Shown: positions 37,605 through 46,773, counted from the first letter of the stretch. The stretch is DNA of 62,873 nt from Arthrobacter sp. H14 (GCF_000520495.1 NZ_KI914621.1:112234-175106); one strand, 5' to 3'. The notes: generated by a model not told the origin, from the sequence alone. A program made the numbers and translations.

Positions 37605-38525
37605 CTACCGGGCGTAGTCGACCCCGGCAATTGCCGCCGCGACATCGAGCTGCGGGATGTTGATCTCTGCGTCGGCGGCCTTCCGGAGAGCTGGTTTGGC
37701 GTTGTAGGCAATACCAAACCCGGAAACCGCCAGCATATCCAGGTCGTTCGCACCGTCCCCGATGGCTATGGTGTGTTCCAGCGGAACATCCGACTGCCGT
37801 GCCCAACGCCGCAGTGCTTCGGCCTTGGCTACGCGGTCCGTGACGGCGCCGAGGACCTTTCCGGTCAGCTTGCCGCCGTCGACCTCCAGCAGGTTCGCCT
37901 GCGCGAAGTCCAGACCCAGCTCCTCCGCCAGCGGATCGAGGATTTGGCTGAAGCCTCCGGAGACGACGGCGACGACGTGCCCGCCCGCCGCGAAGGACGC
38001 GATCAGCCTCCTGGCCCCGGGGGAGAGCCGGACTGCGGCCCGCACTTCGTCGACAACTGTCGCCGGCAGGCCCTCCAGTGTGGCAACCCGCGCATGCAGG
38101 CTGGCGGCGAAATCGAGCTCGCCGCGCATCGCGGCCTCCGTCACCGCAGCGACCTCCTCCTCAACACCGGCATGGGCGGCGAGGAGTTCGATGACTTCCT
38201 GCTGAATGAGTGTGGAATCCACGTCCATAATTAACAGCTTTCGCTTTGCTTCCCTCAGGGAACGGGGAACGACGGCGGTGTACGTGTTGACCGCGGATGT
38301 TCCGTTTGCTCCGGCGGGAACCACGGCGTCCGCCAGCGCGCGGCGCAGAACTGCCGGGCCGCCGTCGTACTCAATCTCCAAGGTCCGCACAACATAGTCC
38401 CCGCGGTCCGCCAGGCTTTCCGTCAACAACCGTGCGCCAGCGGAGCCTAGTGCGAGGTCGACGGAACCGAGAAACTCCGCCGGAAGGGCTTCGCCATAGC
38501 TTACGGCGCTGAACAGTTCACTCAT
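37605..38525 (-). CDS. serB: Phosphoserine phosphatase SerB
   Basis: This protein of about 306 residues belongs to the HAD superfamily. Motif I is LLIMDVDSTLIQQE (about residues 98-111), motif II is in VAVVSGGFS, and motif III is IAIGDGANDLDML. It removes phosphate from phosphoserine in serine synthesis. The N-terminal ~90 residues are a SerB-type accessory region. ATG 38525 is chosen; a TTG at 38564 would add 13 residues. It is divergent from the next ABC ATPase gene. Confidence 0.92.
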   Translation of the reverse strand: MSELFSAVSYGEALPAEFLGSVDLALGSAGARLLTESLADRGDYVVRTLEIEYDGGPAVLRRALADAVVPAGANGTSAVNTYTAVVPRSLREAKRKLLIMDVDSTLIQQEVIELLAAHAGVEEEVAAVTEAAMRGELDFAASLHARVATLEGLPATVVDEVRAAVRLSPGARRLIASFAAGGHVVAVVSGGFSQILDPLAEELGLDFAQANLLEVDGGKLTGKVLGAVTDRVAKAEALRRWARQSDVPLEHTIAIGDGANDLDMLAVSGFGIAYNAKPALRKAADAEINIPQLDVAAAIAGVDYAR

Positions 38526-38642
38526 ACGTGTGCCGGGTCCGATCTTGATTGAGGCAGCATCCAATCGCCGCGCAGGGGAATCTCCATGCTATCGGCGTAG
38601 CGTTTAGCCAATCCAACCGCTTTTAGCCTAGTGTCTAGTCCT

Positions 38643-39473
38643 ATGAGTGACGTTCTCGAATTGGCTTCTGTCAGCGTAATACGCGGCGGCAAGGCGCTTC
38701 TGGACAGTATTGACTGGCAGGTCAAAGAAGGTGAACGTTGGGTTGTCCTCGGCCCCAACGGCGCTGGCAAAACGACCCTCCTGCAGATTGCCGGCGCACG
38801 CATGCACCCCACGAAAGGCGTCGCCGGAATCCTCGAGGAAGTCCTCGGCGCGGTGGACGTTTTTGAGCTGCGGCCCCGGATCGGACTCGCTTCCGCGGCG
38901 CTCGCCACACAGATTCCCGGGCATGAAACGGTCCTCAACGTCATCGTCACTGCCGCCTACGGCGTGACCGGACGCTGGCGCGAGGACTATGACCGGATGG
39001 ACGAGGGGCGTGCCCGTCAACTGGCTGAAGACTGGGGCGTCTCAGATCTGGCAAACCGCACCTTCGCTTCCCTGAGCGAGGGCGAACGCAAGCGGGTGCA
39101 GATTGCCCGGGCGCTGATGACCGACCCCGAACTGCTGCTGCTTGACGAGCCGGCGGCCGGCCTGGATCTGGGCGGACGCGAAGACCTGCTCCAGCGGCTG
39201 AGCGCCCTCGCTGGCGATGACGAATCACCCGCCATTGTGCTGGTGACGCATCACCTTGAGGAAGTTCCCGCCGGTTTCACCCACGCGATGCTCCTGCGTG
39301 AAGGCGGCGTCGTCGCTGCGGGACCGTTGCACGACGTGCTGACCAGCGAGCACCTCAGCACCACCTTCGGGCTGGAGCTGGACGTTCACGTCGATGCCGG
39401 CCGCTTCACTGCTACGGCAGCGTCGCGGACAGGTGCTGCCGGCAGTGGGTCCGCTCGGGCCGCACTGTTGTAG
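38643..39473 (+). CDS. ABC transporter ATP-binding protein
   Basis: This 276-residue ATPase has Walker A LGPNGAGKTTLL (about residues 35-46), signature ASLSEGERKRVQI (about residue 143; SEGE instead of SGGQ), Walker B LLLLDEPAAGLD and switch histidine LVTHHLEEVP. The SEGE signature occurs in a group of cytosolic ABC ATPases related to molybdenum-type ModF and iron importers. No permease is adjacent, so the partner is unknown. No ribosome site is seen at ATG 38643; a TAGTGT box eight bases upstream suggests a leaderless mRNA. A GTG at 38631 is the alternative start. Confidence 0.85.
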   Translation: MSDVLELASVSVIRGGKALLDSIDWQVKEGERWVVLGPNGAGKTTLLQIAGARMHPTKGVAGILEEVLGAVDVFELRPRIGLASAALATQIPGHETVLNVIVTAAYGVTGRWREDYDRMDEGRARQLAEDWGVSDLANRTFASLSEGERKRVQIARALMTDPELLLLDEPAAGLDLGGREDLLQRLSALAGDDESPAIVLVTHHLEEVPAGFTHAMLLREGGVVAAGPLHDVLTSEHLSTTFGLELDVHVDAGRFTATAASRTGAAGSGSARAALL

Positions 39474-39497
39474 CGCGGATTCGGATATACCAAATCT

Positions 39498-40376
39498 ATG
39501 GAAATTCTGAGCGATTTCTTTGTCCTGATCACAAATTTGTGGGAAGTTTTCACCGGCCTCATCGACGCCTACGACATTGACTTCCTACGCACGGGAATTA
39601 TCCTCCTTGCCGGCCTCTGGGCAGGCACCATCAACGCGATCGTCGGCTCAGGAACGCTGGTCTCATTCCCGGTCCTGGTTGCGCTTGGCTATGCCCCCGT
39701 CGTGGCTACGATCAGCAACGCCATGGGACAGATAGCGGGCCATGCCACGGCCGCCTATGGTTACCGACGCGAACTTAAGGGCCTCGGCCGGACACTGGCA
39801 AAACTCCTTCCAGCCTCCGTGCTTGGCGGCATCACTGGCGCGGCGCTGCTGCTTAATCTGCCGGACTACGTTTTTGCAATCGTCGCCCCGATCCTGATTG
39901 TGGTGTCGCTCGGATTCGTTGTTTTCCAGCCAAAGCTGCAACGCTGGGTCCGGCGGCGTGCCGAGCGAAAAGCCGCTGCTTCGCCGTCGGAACCTTCCAC
40001 CGGCAAGCACCCTTTCGCGTTGATATTGCTCATTTATTTTGCCGGCGTCTACGGCGGCTACTTTGTTGCAGCCCAGGGCATACTTGTGGTTGGGATTCTA
40101 GGTATTTTCCTCGCCGGAACCATGCAGAACGCCAACGCCATGAAGAATGTCCTGGTCCTGTCGGTGAACATGATCGCGGCGGTCTCCTACATGATTTTCG
40201 CCTTCGAGCGCATCGACTGGGTGGTGGTCCTGCTGATTGCTGTCAGTTCAATGATCGGCGGTTATACGGGAGCCAAAGTCGGACGGCGGCTTTCGCCGGT
40301 GTTACTGCGCTCGGTTATCGTCGTCCTCGGCCTCGTCGCACTCGGTGTAATGATCGCCAACCTCATCAACGGCTAA
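39498..40376 (+). CDS. Sulfite exporter TauE/SafE family (TSUP) membrane protein
   Basis: This 292-residue protein has about eight membrane helices and the TSUP motif GTINAIVGSGTLVSFPVLVA (about residues 41-60) repeated in degenerate form in the second half (GGYFVAAQGILVVGILG). TSUP permeases export sulfite, sulfoacetate or related anions; the substrate here is not readable. A cytosolic charged loop (WVRRRAERKAAASPSEPSTG) lies at about residues 152-171. It is 24 bases after the ABC ATPase and eight before the methyltransferase gene, probably one operon. Confidence 0.9.
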   Translation: MEILSDFFVLITNLWEVFTGLIDAYDIDFLRTGIILLAGLWAGTINAIVGSGTLVSFPVLVALGYAPVVATISNAMGQIAGHATAAYGYRRELKGLGRTLAKLLPASVLGGITGAALLLNLPDYVFAIVAPILIVVSLGFVVFQPKLQRWVRRRAERKAAASPSEPSTGKHPFALILLIYFAGVYGGYFVAAQGILVVGILGIFLAGTMQNANAMKNVLVLSVNMIAAVSYMIFAFERIDWVVVLLIAVSSMIGGYTGAKVGRRLSPVLLRSVIVVLGLVALGVMIANLING

Positions 40377-40383
40377 CCTGCGC

Positions 40384-41232
40384 ATGACGATCCACTACTT
40401 AACCACCGCCGATGACCCACGGGTTGCCGATTACATCCAGCTCACCGATGTGAAACTACGACGACGGCGGGAGCCGGCCGAGGGCATGTACATCGCCGAA
40501 AGCTCCAAGGTGCTGCGGCGTGCCCTCGATGCCGGACACACACCCCGGTCGTTTTTCCTGGCGGAAAAATGGCTCGACGGTCTCGCCGACGTCTTCGCCG
40601 CGTACCCGGAGGTTCCCGTTTACGTCGGAACCGACGCGGTGCTGGAGGAAATCACCGGTTTCCATATGCACCGCGGAGCCATGGCTGCCATGAACCGTCC
40701 GGCTGAACTGGCTCCGGCTGAGGTGCTCAACTCCGCCCGCCGTGTCGCCGTGCTCGAAGACATCACCGACCACACCAACATCGGCGCGATCTTCCGTTCC
40801 GCCGCGGCCCTCGGCGTCGATGCTGTCCTGATCAGCCCGCGCTGTGCCGACCCGCTGTACCGGCGGAGCATCCGGGTAAGCATGGGAACGGTATTCCAGA
40901 TTCCCTGGGTGCGTCTACAGCATTGGCCGGGCGGACTGGATCTGCTGCGGGAACATGGATTTACGACGGCGGCGCTCGCCCCGGGCGCCGGGTCGCTGAG
41001 CGTGGACGGGCTGAGCGCGATGAACCATGAAAAACTCGCCCTCGTCCTGGGTACCGAAGGCGACGGCCTGCGGCCGGAAACCATCGCGGCCACGGATCTG
41101 TCGGTGCGGATACCGATGCGCGGGGGAGTGGATTCGCTCAACGTGGCTGCCGCGAGCGCGGTCGCCTTCTGGGAATGCCGGCCACGGGGAGCAGTGCAGC
41201 CGGGTTTCGTGATACCCGGGCAAAAGCGCTAG
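40384..41232 (+). CDS. TrmH/SpoU family RNA 2'-O-methyltransferase
   Basis: This 282-residue protein has an N-terminal substrate-binding region and a C-terminal SPOUT domain. The SpoU motifs are seen: motif 1 in ITDHTNIGAIFRSAAALG (about residues 127-144), motif 2 in LVLGTEGDGLRPETI and motif 3 in IPMRGGVDSLNVAAASAV. The trefoil-knot fold methylates a ribose in rRNA or tRNA; the exact target is not determinable. It is followed by rpmE2, whose promoter begins just after the stop. Confidence 0.9.
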   Translation: MTIHYLTTADDPRVADYIQLTDVKLRRRREPAEGMYIAESSKVLRRALDAGHTPRSFFLAEKWLDGLADVFAAYPEVPVYVGTDAVLEEITGFHMHRGAMAAMNRPAELAPAEVLNSARRVAVLEDITDHTNIGAIFRSAAALGVDAVLISPRCADPLYRRSIRVSMGTVFQIPWVRLQHWPGGLDLLREHGFTTAALAPGAGSLSVDGLSAMNHEKLALVLGTEGDGLRPETIAATDLSVRIPMRGGVDSLNVAAASAVAFWECRPRGAVQPGFVIPGQKR

Positions 41233-41238
41233 ACTGGA

Positions 41239-41265
41239 TTGCTGGCCATACTGGCCGTCTATAAA
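41239..41265 (+). promoter_or_regulatory. Candidate promoter of rpmE2
   Basis: TATAAA (-10, 41260-41265) is an excellent -10; TTGCTG (41239-41244) is a reasonable -35 with a somewhat short 15-base spacer. The transcript would start near 41272, giving a leader of about 45 bases that contains a hairpin. Confidence 0.45.
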
Positions 41266-41278
41266 CTTCCGCAAACAG

Positions 41279-41298
41279 TGCCTGGCAAAATCCAGGCA
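41279..41298 (+). promoter_or_regulatory. Leader hairpin upstream of rpmE2 (possible L31 autoregulatory leader)
   Basis: TGCCTGG and CCAGGCA form a perfect 7-bp stem with a CAAAAT loop, lying between the promoter and the ribosome site (AGAAGG, 41304-41309). Its position in the short 5' leader of a ribosomal-protein gene suggests translational control, which has been proposed for L31 leaders in actinobacteria. The assignment is inference. Confidence 0.4.
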
Positions 41299-41316
41299 AC
41301 TACAGAAGGTATAACT

Positions 41317-41574
41317 GTGAAGACTGATACCCACCCCAAGTACGAGCCCGTCGTTTTCCGCGACCTGGCCTCCGGCACCTCCTTCCTGACCAAGTCCACT
41401 GTCGGCTCCGACAAGACGATCGAATGGGAAGACGGCAACACCTACCCGGTCATCGAGGTGGAGATTTCCTCCGAGTCGCACCCCTTCTACACCGGCAAGC
41501 AGCGCATCATGGACAGCGCTGGCCGTGTTGAGCGGTTCAACGCACGTTTCAAGGGCTTCGGCGGCAAGAAGTAG
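41317..41574 (+). CDS. rpmE2: 50S ribosomal protein L31 type B
   Basis: This 85-residue L31 begins [16 protein letters not shown] and has no zinc-binding Cys pairs, the mark of the zinc-free type B. GTG 41317 follows AGAAGG by seven bases; a longer frame upstream is an artefact. Type B L31 is often induced under zinc limitation by Zur; I see no clear Zur box. It is a single-gene transcript with its own promoter and a strong terminator. Confidence 0.96.
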   Translation: MKTDTHPKYEPVVFRDLASGTSFLTKSTVGSDKTIEWEDGNTYPVIEVEISSESHPFYTGKQRIMDSAGRVERFNARFKGFGGKK

Positions 41575-41590
41575 CAATGTTTTTCGAAAA

Positions 41591-41622
41591 CAGACCCGGG
41601 CATCTGCCCGGGTCTGTTTTTT
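41591..41622 (+). terminator. Rho-independent terminator of rpmE2
   Basis: CAGACCCGGGCA pairs perfectly with TGCCCGGGTCTG and is followed by six T. It is the clearest intrinsic terminator in the window, 17 bases after the rpmE2 stop. Confidence 0.92.
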
Positions 41623-41723
41623 GGTTAACCCGGTGCCCGGAACGATGGCGTCAATGCCTATGCGCCAGCACGGCTAGCCATATTGGTTTCCCAAAAGGTG
41701 CAGCTTCGGATAGAACGGATCCC

Positions 41724-43021
41724 ATGGAACACGCACACGGTGAATACAAGGTCCTCGGCGGCAAACTCGTCGTGGCGGATTTCGACGTTGAAGGCGCTCA
41801 GCTGGCCAACGTCTCTATCAGCGGGGACTTTTTCCTCGAACCGGACAGCGCCCTCGCAGACATCAACTCTGCCTTAACCGGGATGTCCGCGGATGCTTCG
41901 GCAAAGGACATCTCCACCGCCATCGGAGGGGCGCTTAGGCCGGACGTATCCATGCTTGGATTCTCGCCCGAAGCTGTTGCCGTCGCGGTCCGCCGCGCCC
42001 TCGCGAAGGCCACAGGCTGGGGAGACCACCAATGGGACGTCATTCGTCCCCGCGCCTTGCCAACCGAGGTCAATGTCGCCCTTGACGAGGTTTTGACCGA
42101 AGAAGTGGGTGCAGGCCGCAGGAATCCCGCTCTCCGGATCTGGGAGTGGAAAGAGCCCGCTGTCGTCATCGGAAGTTTTCAGTCCCTCCGTAATGAAGTG
42201 GACCCGGATGGCGCCCGGAAGCATGGCGTCAAAGTCGTCCGCCGCATCAGTGGCGGCGGGGCCATGTTCATGGAGGGCAACAACTGCATCACCTACTCGT
42301 TGTATATCCCGCAGACACTCGTCGACGGGATCAGTTTCGTTGATTCGTACCCGTTTCTGGATACCTGGGTGATGGCAGCTCTGCATGAGATGGGCATCAA
42401 AGCCTGGTACCAGCCGCTCAACGATATCGCGACCGAGGACGGAAAAATCGGCGGCGCGGCGCAGAAGCGCTTGAGCAATGGCGGAATGGTCCACCACGTG
42501 ACCATGTCCTACGACATCGACGCTGACAAGATGCTCGACGTCCTGCGCATCGGCAAGGAAAAACTGTCCGACAAAGGGACAACCAGCGCCAAGAAACGCG
42601 TCGATCCGCTTCGCCGGCAGACAGGGATGTGGGCATCAAAGCCTGGTACCAGCCGCTCAACGATATCGCGACCGAGGACGGAAAAATCGGCGGCGCGGCG
42701 CAGAAGCGCTTGAGCAATGGCGGAATGGTCCACCACGTGACCATGTCCTACGACATCGACGCTGACAAGATGCTCGACGTCCTGCGCATCGGCAAGGAAA
42801 AACTGTCCGACAAAGGGACAACCAGCGCCAAGAAACGCGTCGATCCGCTTCGCCGGCAGACAGGGATGTCGCGCCAGGACATTATCGAGACCATGATTGA
42901 CACGTTTACCTCCCGCTACGGCGCCGGTGAATCAAAAGTTACCGATGACGAGATGGCGAGCGCCGAGGCCAGGGTCGCCACCAAGTTCGGTACAGAGGAA
43001 TGGCTGGCGCGGGTTCCATAG
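41724..43021 (+). pseudogene. Lipoate-protein ligase family protein, disrupted by an internal tandem duplication
   Basis: The intact protein would have about 352 residues. Residues 1-95 (GEYKVLGGKLVVADFDVEG, ISGDFFLEPD) look like the accessory C-terminal domain of LplA placed in front; the catalytic domain follows with VVRRISGGGAMF and the lysine in KIGGAAQKRLSNGG. A perfect 239-bp tandem repeat (42391-42629 and 42630-42868) shifts the frame because 239 is not divisible by three: the first frame stops at 42713, and the true end (SRQDIIETMIDTFTSRYG to LARVP) lies in another frame ending at 43021. Deleting one copy restores the gene exactly. The enzyme would attach lipoate or octanoate to dehydrogenase complexes. 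It ends three bases before convergent pepN. Confidence 0.88.
42391..42868. repeat. Perfect 239-bp direct tandem duplication
   Basis: Copies at 42391-42629 and 42630-42868 are identical at every position I compared. The unit runs from tgggcatcaaagcctgg to cagacagggatg. The left junctions differ (a versus g before the unit), and only one shared base is present at the right end, so the duplication arose with essentially no flanking homology. It lies wholly inside the lipoate ligase gene. Confidence 0.95.
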
Positions 43022-43024
43022 CCG

Positions 43025-45643
43025 TTATGTGGCGGCCGCCGCGGATACAGCCTGTGCTGTCAAGGCCCGCAGGAGATGGTCACGTTGCTCGATCACAATG
43101 CGGCGGAGCGCTGTGGGCGAACCGCTGTGCGTCTCCAGCCACTTGTCGGCCGTCCGGATTACCGGATGGTCAGCGGGCTCTTCCCCGGCGGTGATTTCCT
43201 GACTGGCGGGAAAGAGCCCCCGGACGACCCGACTGGCCAGTTCTATACTCTTGTCATCCCACACGTGGTCAAGAACTTCGAAGTACTTCCCGGCATAGGG
43301 GTCGAGCAGTGCGTGCGGACCTTCGTTGAACCCGTCGATGGTGGCGCTCAGAAGTTCATTGGACAGTTCATTGCCGTACACGGAACTCTGCCAGGCAGCG
43401 GCCTTAACCGCGGCGTCCGGACGGGCTGCCATGGCGCTGGTGTAACCGGCCCGGCCTGATGCCGTGTTGTCGGCCGCCAGTTCTTCCTTGAGCTGTTCCT
43501 CGGAAACACGTCCGTTCGCTGCGAGCGCCTGCAGGAACTTCCATCTCAGTTCGGCATCCAGCGTCAATCCTTCGACAGCGGCTGTTCCGGAGAGCAGGTC
43601 GGAGAAGTAATCAGCGTAGGTGGTCGTGTTGCGGCTGAGGGTAGCGGCCGCGCGGGCCCAGGCAAGCTGTTGGTCGCTGCCGCTTCCGGCCGCCTGAAGC
43701 TGCTCGACCAGTACCCAAAGATGATGCTCGCGGACATCATCGCGGATGGCGGGGGCGGTGTAACGCTCGATGGCCCCGCGCGCATTCAGCAACAGGTTCT
43801 GGAGGACGCCGATGTCCGTTTCCCCGGGGGCGTGCCGCTCCACGGCGGCCAAATACTGCTGTGCCGGCAGCACTCCGTCCCGGGTCATATTCCACAATGC
43901 CGACCAGCACAGTGCCCGCGCCATCAGATCTTCGACCTGGCGCAAATGATTCAGGACCGTACTCAGCGAAGCTGGATCGAAACGTACTTTGGCATACGTC
44001 AGGTCTTCGTCATTGACGAGCAGCAGCGCAGGCCGCGCTTTTCCGGCGAGCTCTGGAACGGTCGTTCCTGCGCCGGAAACATCCAGTTCGACGCTTTCGG
44101 TGCGGACAAGCGCGTCCCCATCGAAGTTGTAGCATCCGACCTTCAGACGGTGCGGCCGCGGTTGCTGCTGGCCGCTGACCGGGTCCACAGCATCCTGGAC
44201 AATCGTCATTTCGGTGATGACGTCGTCGTTCTCTTCAACGTCGGCCGTCAACGTGGAGATGCCGGAGGTCTGCAACCATTTTTCCGACCAACCACCGAGG
44301 TCCCGGCCGGAGGACCGGCTGAGGGCACTGAGCAGATCCTTCAGGGACGTATTCGAGAAGGCGTGGTCCTCGAAGTACTGCCTTGATCCTTCGATGAAGG
44401 AATCGAATCCGACGTAGGCGACGAGCTGCTTGAGGACGGAGGCGCCCTTGGCGTAGGTGATGCCGTCGAAGTTCTGCTTCGCCGCCTCGAGATCGTGGAT
44501 GTCGGCGACTATGGGATGGGTGGTAGGCAGTTGATCCTGCAGGTATGCCCACGCCTTGCGCCCGTTGGCGAAGCTAACCCAGGAGCTCTTCCAATCGGTG
44601 GCTTCGGCGACGGCGAGAGCCCCCATGTAGTCGGCGAACGATTCCTTGAGCCACAAATCGTCCCACCAGAACATGGTGACCAGATCGCCAAACCACATAT
44701 GTGCCATTTCGTGCATCAGGGTGTTTGCGCGGCCTTGGTATTGGGCGTCGGTGGCACGCGAACGGAATATGTACGCTTCGGTGAAGGTCACCAGGCCAGG
44801 GTTTTCCATCGCGCCAAGGTTGTACTCCGGGACAAAGGCCTGGTCGTACCCCCCAAAGGGGTACCGGTACTGGAAGAGATTATGGAAGAAGTCCAGGCCA
44901 CGCTTTGTCAGATCGAAAACGTTTCCCGTGTCGAAGGCGTCGGCTAGGGATGCCCGGCAGTACACCCCCAGCGGGATGTCCAGCGTTGCGCCGTCGTCGA
45001 AAGTGCGGCTCCAGTGATCCTGCGCGCTGAAGTAGGGGCCGGCGAGTACGGATGTGATGTAGGTGGAGATGGGTTCGGTCGTGGCGAAGTCCCAGCGGCT
45101 CAAACCCGTCGCCGAGGCGAGTTCACTCCGGTCCGCCTCGGCGCCGTTGGACGCCACGGTCCATTCCGAGGGGGCGATGACGTGGAAGGTGTAAGTACCC
45201 TTCAGATCAGGCTGCTCAAAGTTGGCGAAAACCCGCCGGGCGTCGGCCGGTTCGTATTGGGTGTAAAGGTAGGTTTTGCCGTCGGCCGGATCGACGAAGC
45301 GGTGCATTCCCTCTCCGCTGCTGCTGTACAGCGCGGTACCGGTGACGGTGACTTGGTTTTCCTCCGCAAGGTCATGCAGGTGGATGCGGGCGCCCGAAAC
45401 GCACTGCTCGACGTCTTGGGAATGGCCGTTGAGAATGATGCTGTGCACGCCGCTGCCAATGAAGTCGAGGAACGTGCTGGCGCCAGCCTCGCAGGAGTTG
45501 AACGTAATGACACTCTGTGTGGTGAATCCGGGGGAGCCGGCGTCCTGGGCCGTCCTCAGGTCCAGGGAGACGTCGTAACTCTGGACGGAAATCAGGCTTG
45601 ATCGGCTGGCGGCTTCACCGCGGCTGAGATTTTCGTTTTGCAC
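43025..45643 (-). CDS. pepN: Aminopeptidase N (M1 family)
   Basis: This 872-residue zinc metallopeptidase removes N-terminal amino acids. The substrate motif GAMENPG lies near residue 277, the zinc motif HEMAHMWFGD (H-E-x2-H) near residue 313, and the third ligand glutamate in LKESFADYMG 18 residues on. The C-terminal half is the helical ERAP1-like domain. The length is typical of actinobacterial PepN. It has no signal peptide, so it is cytoplasmic. It uses a GTG start at 45643. Convergent with the lipoate ligase. Confidence 0.96.
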   Translation of the reverse strand: MQNENLSRGEAASRSSLISVQSYDVSLDLRTAQDAGSPGFTTQSVITFNSCEAGASTFLDFIGSGVHSIILNGHSQDVEQCVSGARIHLHDLAEENQVTVTGTALYSSSGEGMHRFVDPADGKTYLYTQYEPADARRVFANFEQPDLKGTYTFHVIAPSEWTVASNGAEADRSELASATGLSRWDFATTEPISTYITSVLAGPYFSAQDHWSRTFDDGATLDIPLGVYCRASLADAFDTGNVFDLTKRGLDFFHNLFQYRYPFGGYDQAFVPEYNLGAMENPGLVTFTEAYIFRSRATDAQYQGRANTLMHEMAHMWFGDLVTMFWWDDLWLKESFADYMGALAVAEATDWKSSWVSFANGRKAWAYLQDQLPTTHPIVADIHDLEAAKQNFDGITYAKGASVLKQLVAYVGFDSFIEGSRQYFEDHAFSNTSLKDLLSALSRSSGRDLGGWSEKWLQTSGISTLTADVEENDDVITEMTIVQDAVDPVSGQQQPRPHRLKVGCYNFDGDALVRTESVELDVSGAGTTVPELAGKARPALLLVNDEDLTYAKVRFDPASLSTVLNHLRQVEDLMARALCWSALWNMTRDGVLPAQQYLAAVERHAPGETDIGVLQNLLLNARGAIERYTAPAIRDDVREHHLWVLVEQLQAAGSGSDQQLAWARAAATLSRNTTTYADYFSDLLSGTAAVEGLTLDAELRWKFLQALAANGRVSEEQLKEELAADNTASGRAGYTSAMAARPDAAVKAAAWQSSVYGNELSNELLSATIDGFNEGPHALLDPYAGKYFEVLDHVWDDKSIELASRVVRGLFPASQEITAGEEPADHPVIRTADKWLETHSGSPTALRRIVIEQRDHLLRALTAQAVSAAAAT

Positions 45644-45707
45644 CCGGCTATTTAACCACGTCCGGTTGCCGCTTGTTGCTTTCGTCCGGTGGCAGCAGCA
45701 TCACTTG

Positions 45708-45721
45708 CTACCGGCCGGTAG
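45708..45721. promoter_or_regulatory. 14-bp perfect palindrome upstream of pepN
   Basis: CTACCGGCCGGTAG lies between the end of the YeiH gene and the start of pepN (both on the minus strand), about 65 bases upstream of the pepN GTG. It may be an operator or the tip of a weak terminator for the YeiH gene. Confidence 0.3.
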
Positions 45722-45738
45722 GAACAGTACTATCCGCT

Positions 45739-46773
45739 TCAGCCCTGGATGAGCAGTACTACTCCGTAGCCCAAAACGGCGATAAGCAACCACGAGAGCA
45801 TCGCCGTCGTAAGGGCTTTTCCACCTTGGCTGAACAGTTGGCCGACCCGGACCATGGAGCCGAGTCCAAAGAGCGCGGCGGCCAGGAGCAGATCCTGCGC
45901 GATGGTGGCAACTGCCAGAACTTCGTCGCCGACGAGTCCGGCCGACCTGACGGCCACCATGGCGATAAATCCGATGACGAAGAGCGGAACCAGAGGCGGT
46001 CGTTTGCCGCTTGCGGTGCGCGGCGCGGTGAGTGAGGCGGCAGCCACCATGGGCGCCAGCATGAGCACCCGGGTGAGTTTGATGAGGACGGCCGCAGTCA
46101 GGGCTGCCGTCCCGGCCGTTTGCGCCGTGGCGACGACCTGACCGACGTCGTGGACGGATGCCCCGACCCACTGTCCGAAGGGCACCGGATCAAGCCCGAG
46201 CGGTTGCATCAGCAGCGGCAGAACACCGATGGCCAGCGTCCCGCACAGCGTGACAAGGGCGATAGGGACAACCGTATCCTCCTGCTTTGATCCCCGGGAG
46301 CCGCTCATCGCTCCGATGGCGGAAGCCCCGCAGATGGCGAAGCCCGAGGCCAACAGCACCGGCTGGTCCCCGGGGAGCCGGAAAATCCTGGCCAGCAAAT
46401 AGGTACCGGCGAAGGCAAGCAGAACCATGACGACGACGGCGGCGAACGTTGCCCAACCGAGTCCGAGAATGTCGATCACGCTCAGTTTCAAACCAAGCAG
46501 AACGATGCCGGCACGCATCAGATGTTTGCCCGCAAAGCCAAGACCGGGTTTAAGCCTGCCGCGGACGGGCGCCCCGGTTCCCGGGAAGTTGGCAGCCAGA
46601 ATGCCGAGTACGACGGCGGCGGTCATCACCGGGATGACGGGAACCAACACGTGGACGAGGAATGAGAGCGCGACCGCGGCCGCGCAGGCCAGCAGGCCGG
46701 GCCAAACCGGCGTCCGGAGGGTGGGGGCGTCTCCGACGGGCACATCGGCTCCTGGACGATGATTTATGCGCAC
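45739..46773 (-). CDS. YeiH family putative sulfate exporter (UPF0324)
   Basis: This 344-residue membrane protein has about ten helices. UPF0324 features include VLLGLKLSVIDILGLGW (about residues 91-107), FAICGASAIGAMSG (about residue 149) and the VGASVHDVGQVVATA segment (about residue 207). The family is predicted to export sulfate or a similar anion, without firm proof. It has no co-directional partner except pepN, and it diverges from the ATP-grasp gene. Confidence 0.9.
   Translation of the reverse strand: MRINHRPGADVPVGDAPTLRTPVWPGLLACAAAVALSFLVHVLVPVIPVMTAAVVLGILAANFPGTGAPVRGRLKPGLGFAGKHLMRAGIVLLGLKLSVIDILGLGWATFAAVVVMVLLAFAGTYLLARIFRLPGDQPVLLASGFAICGASAIGAMSGSRGSKQEDTVVPIALVTLCGTLAIGVLPLLMQPLGLDPVPFGQWVGASVHDVGQVVATAQTAGTAALTAAVLIKLTRVLMLAPMVAAASLTAPRTASGKRPPLVPLFVIGFIAMVAVRSAGLVGDEVLAVATIAQDLLLAAALFGLGSMVRVGQLFSQGGKALTTAMLSWLLIAVLGYGVVLLIQG

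Noticed and set aside
42713-43021. Second small gene after the lipoate ligase (open frame 42629-43021)
   Set aside because: It is the displaced C-terminus of the ligase created by the duplication, not an independent gene.
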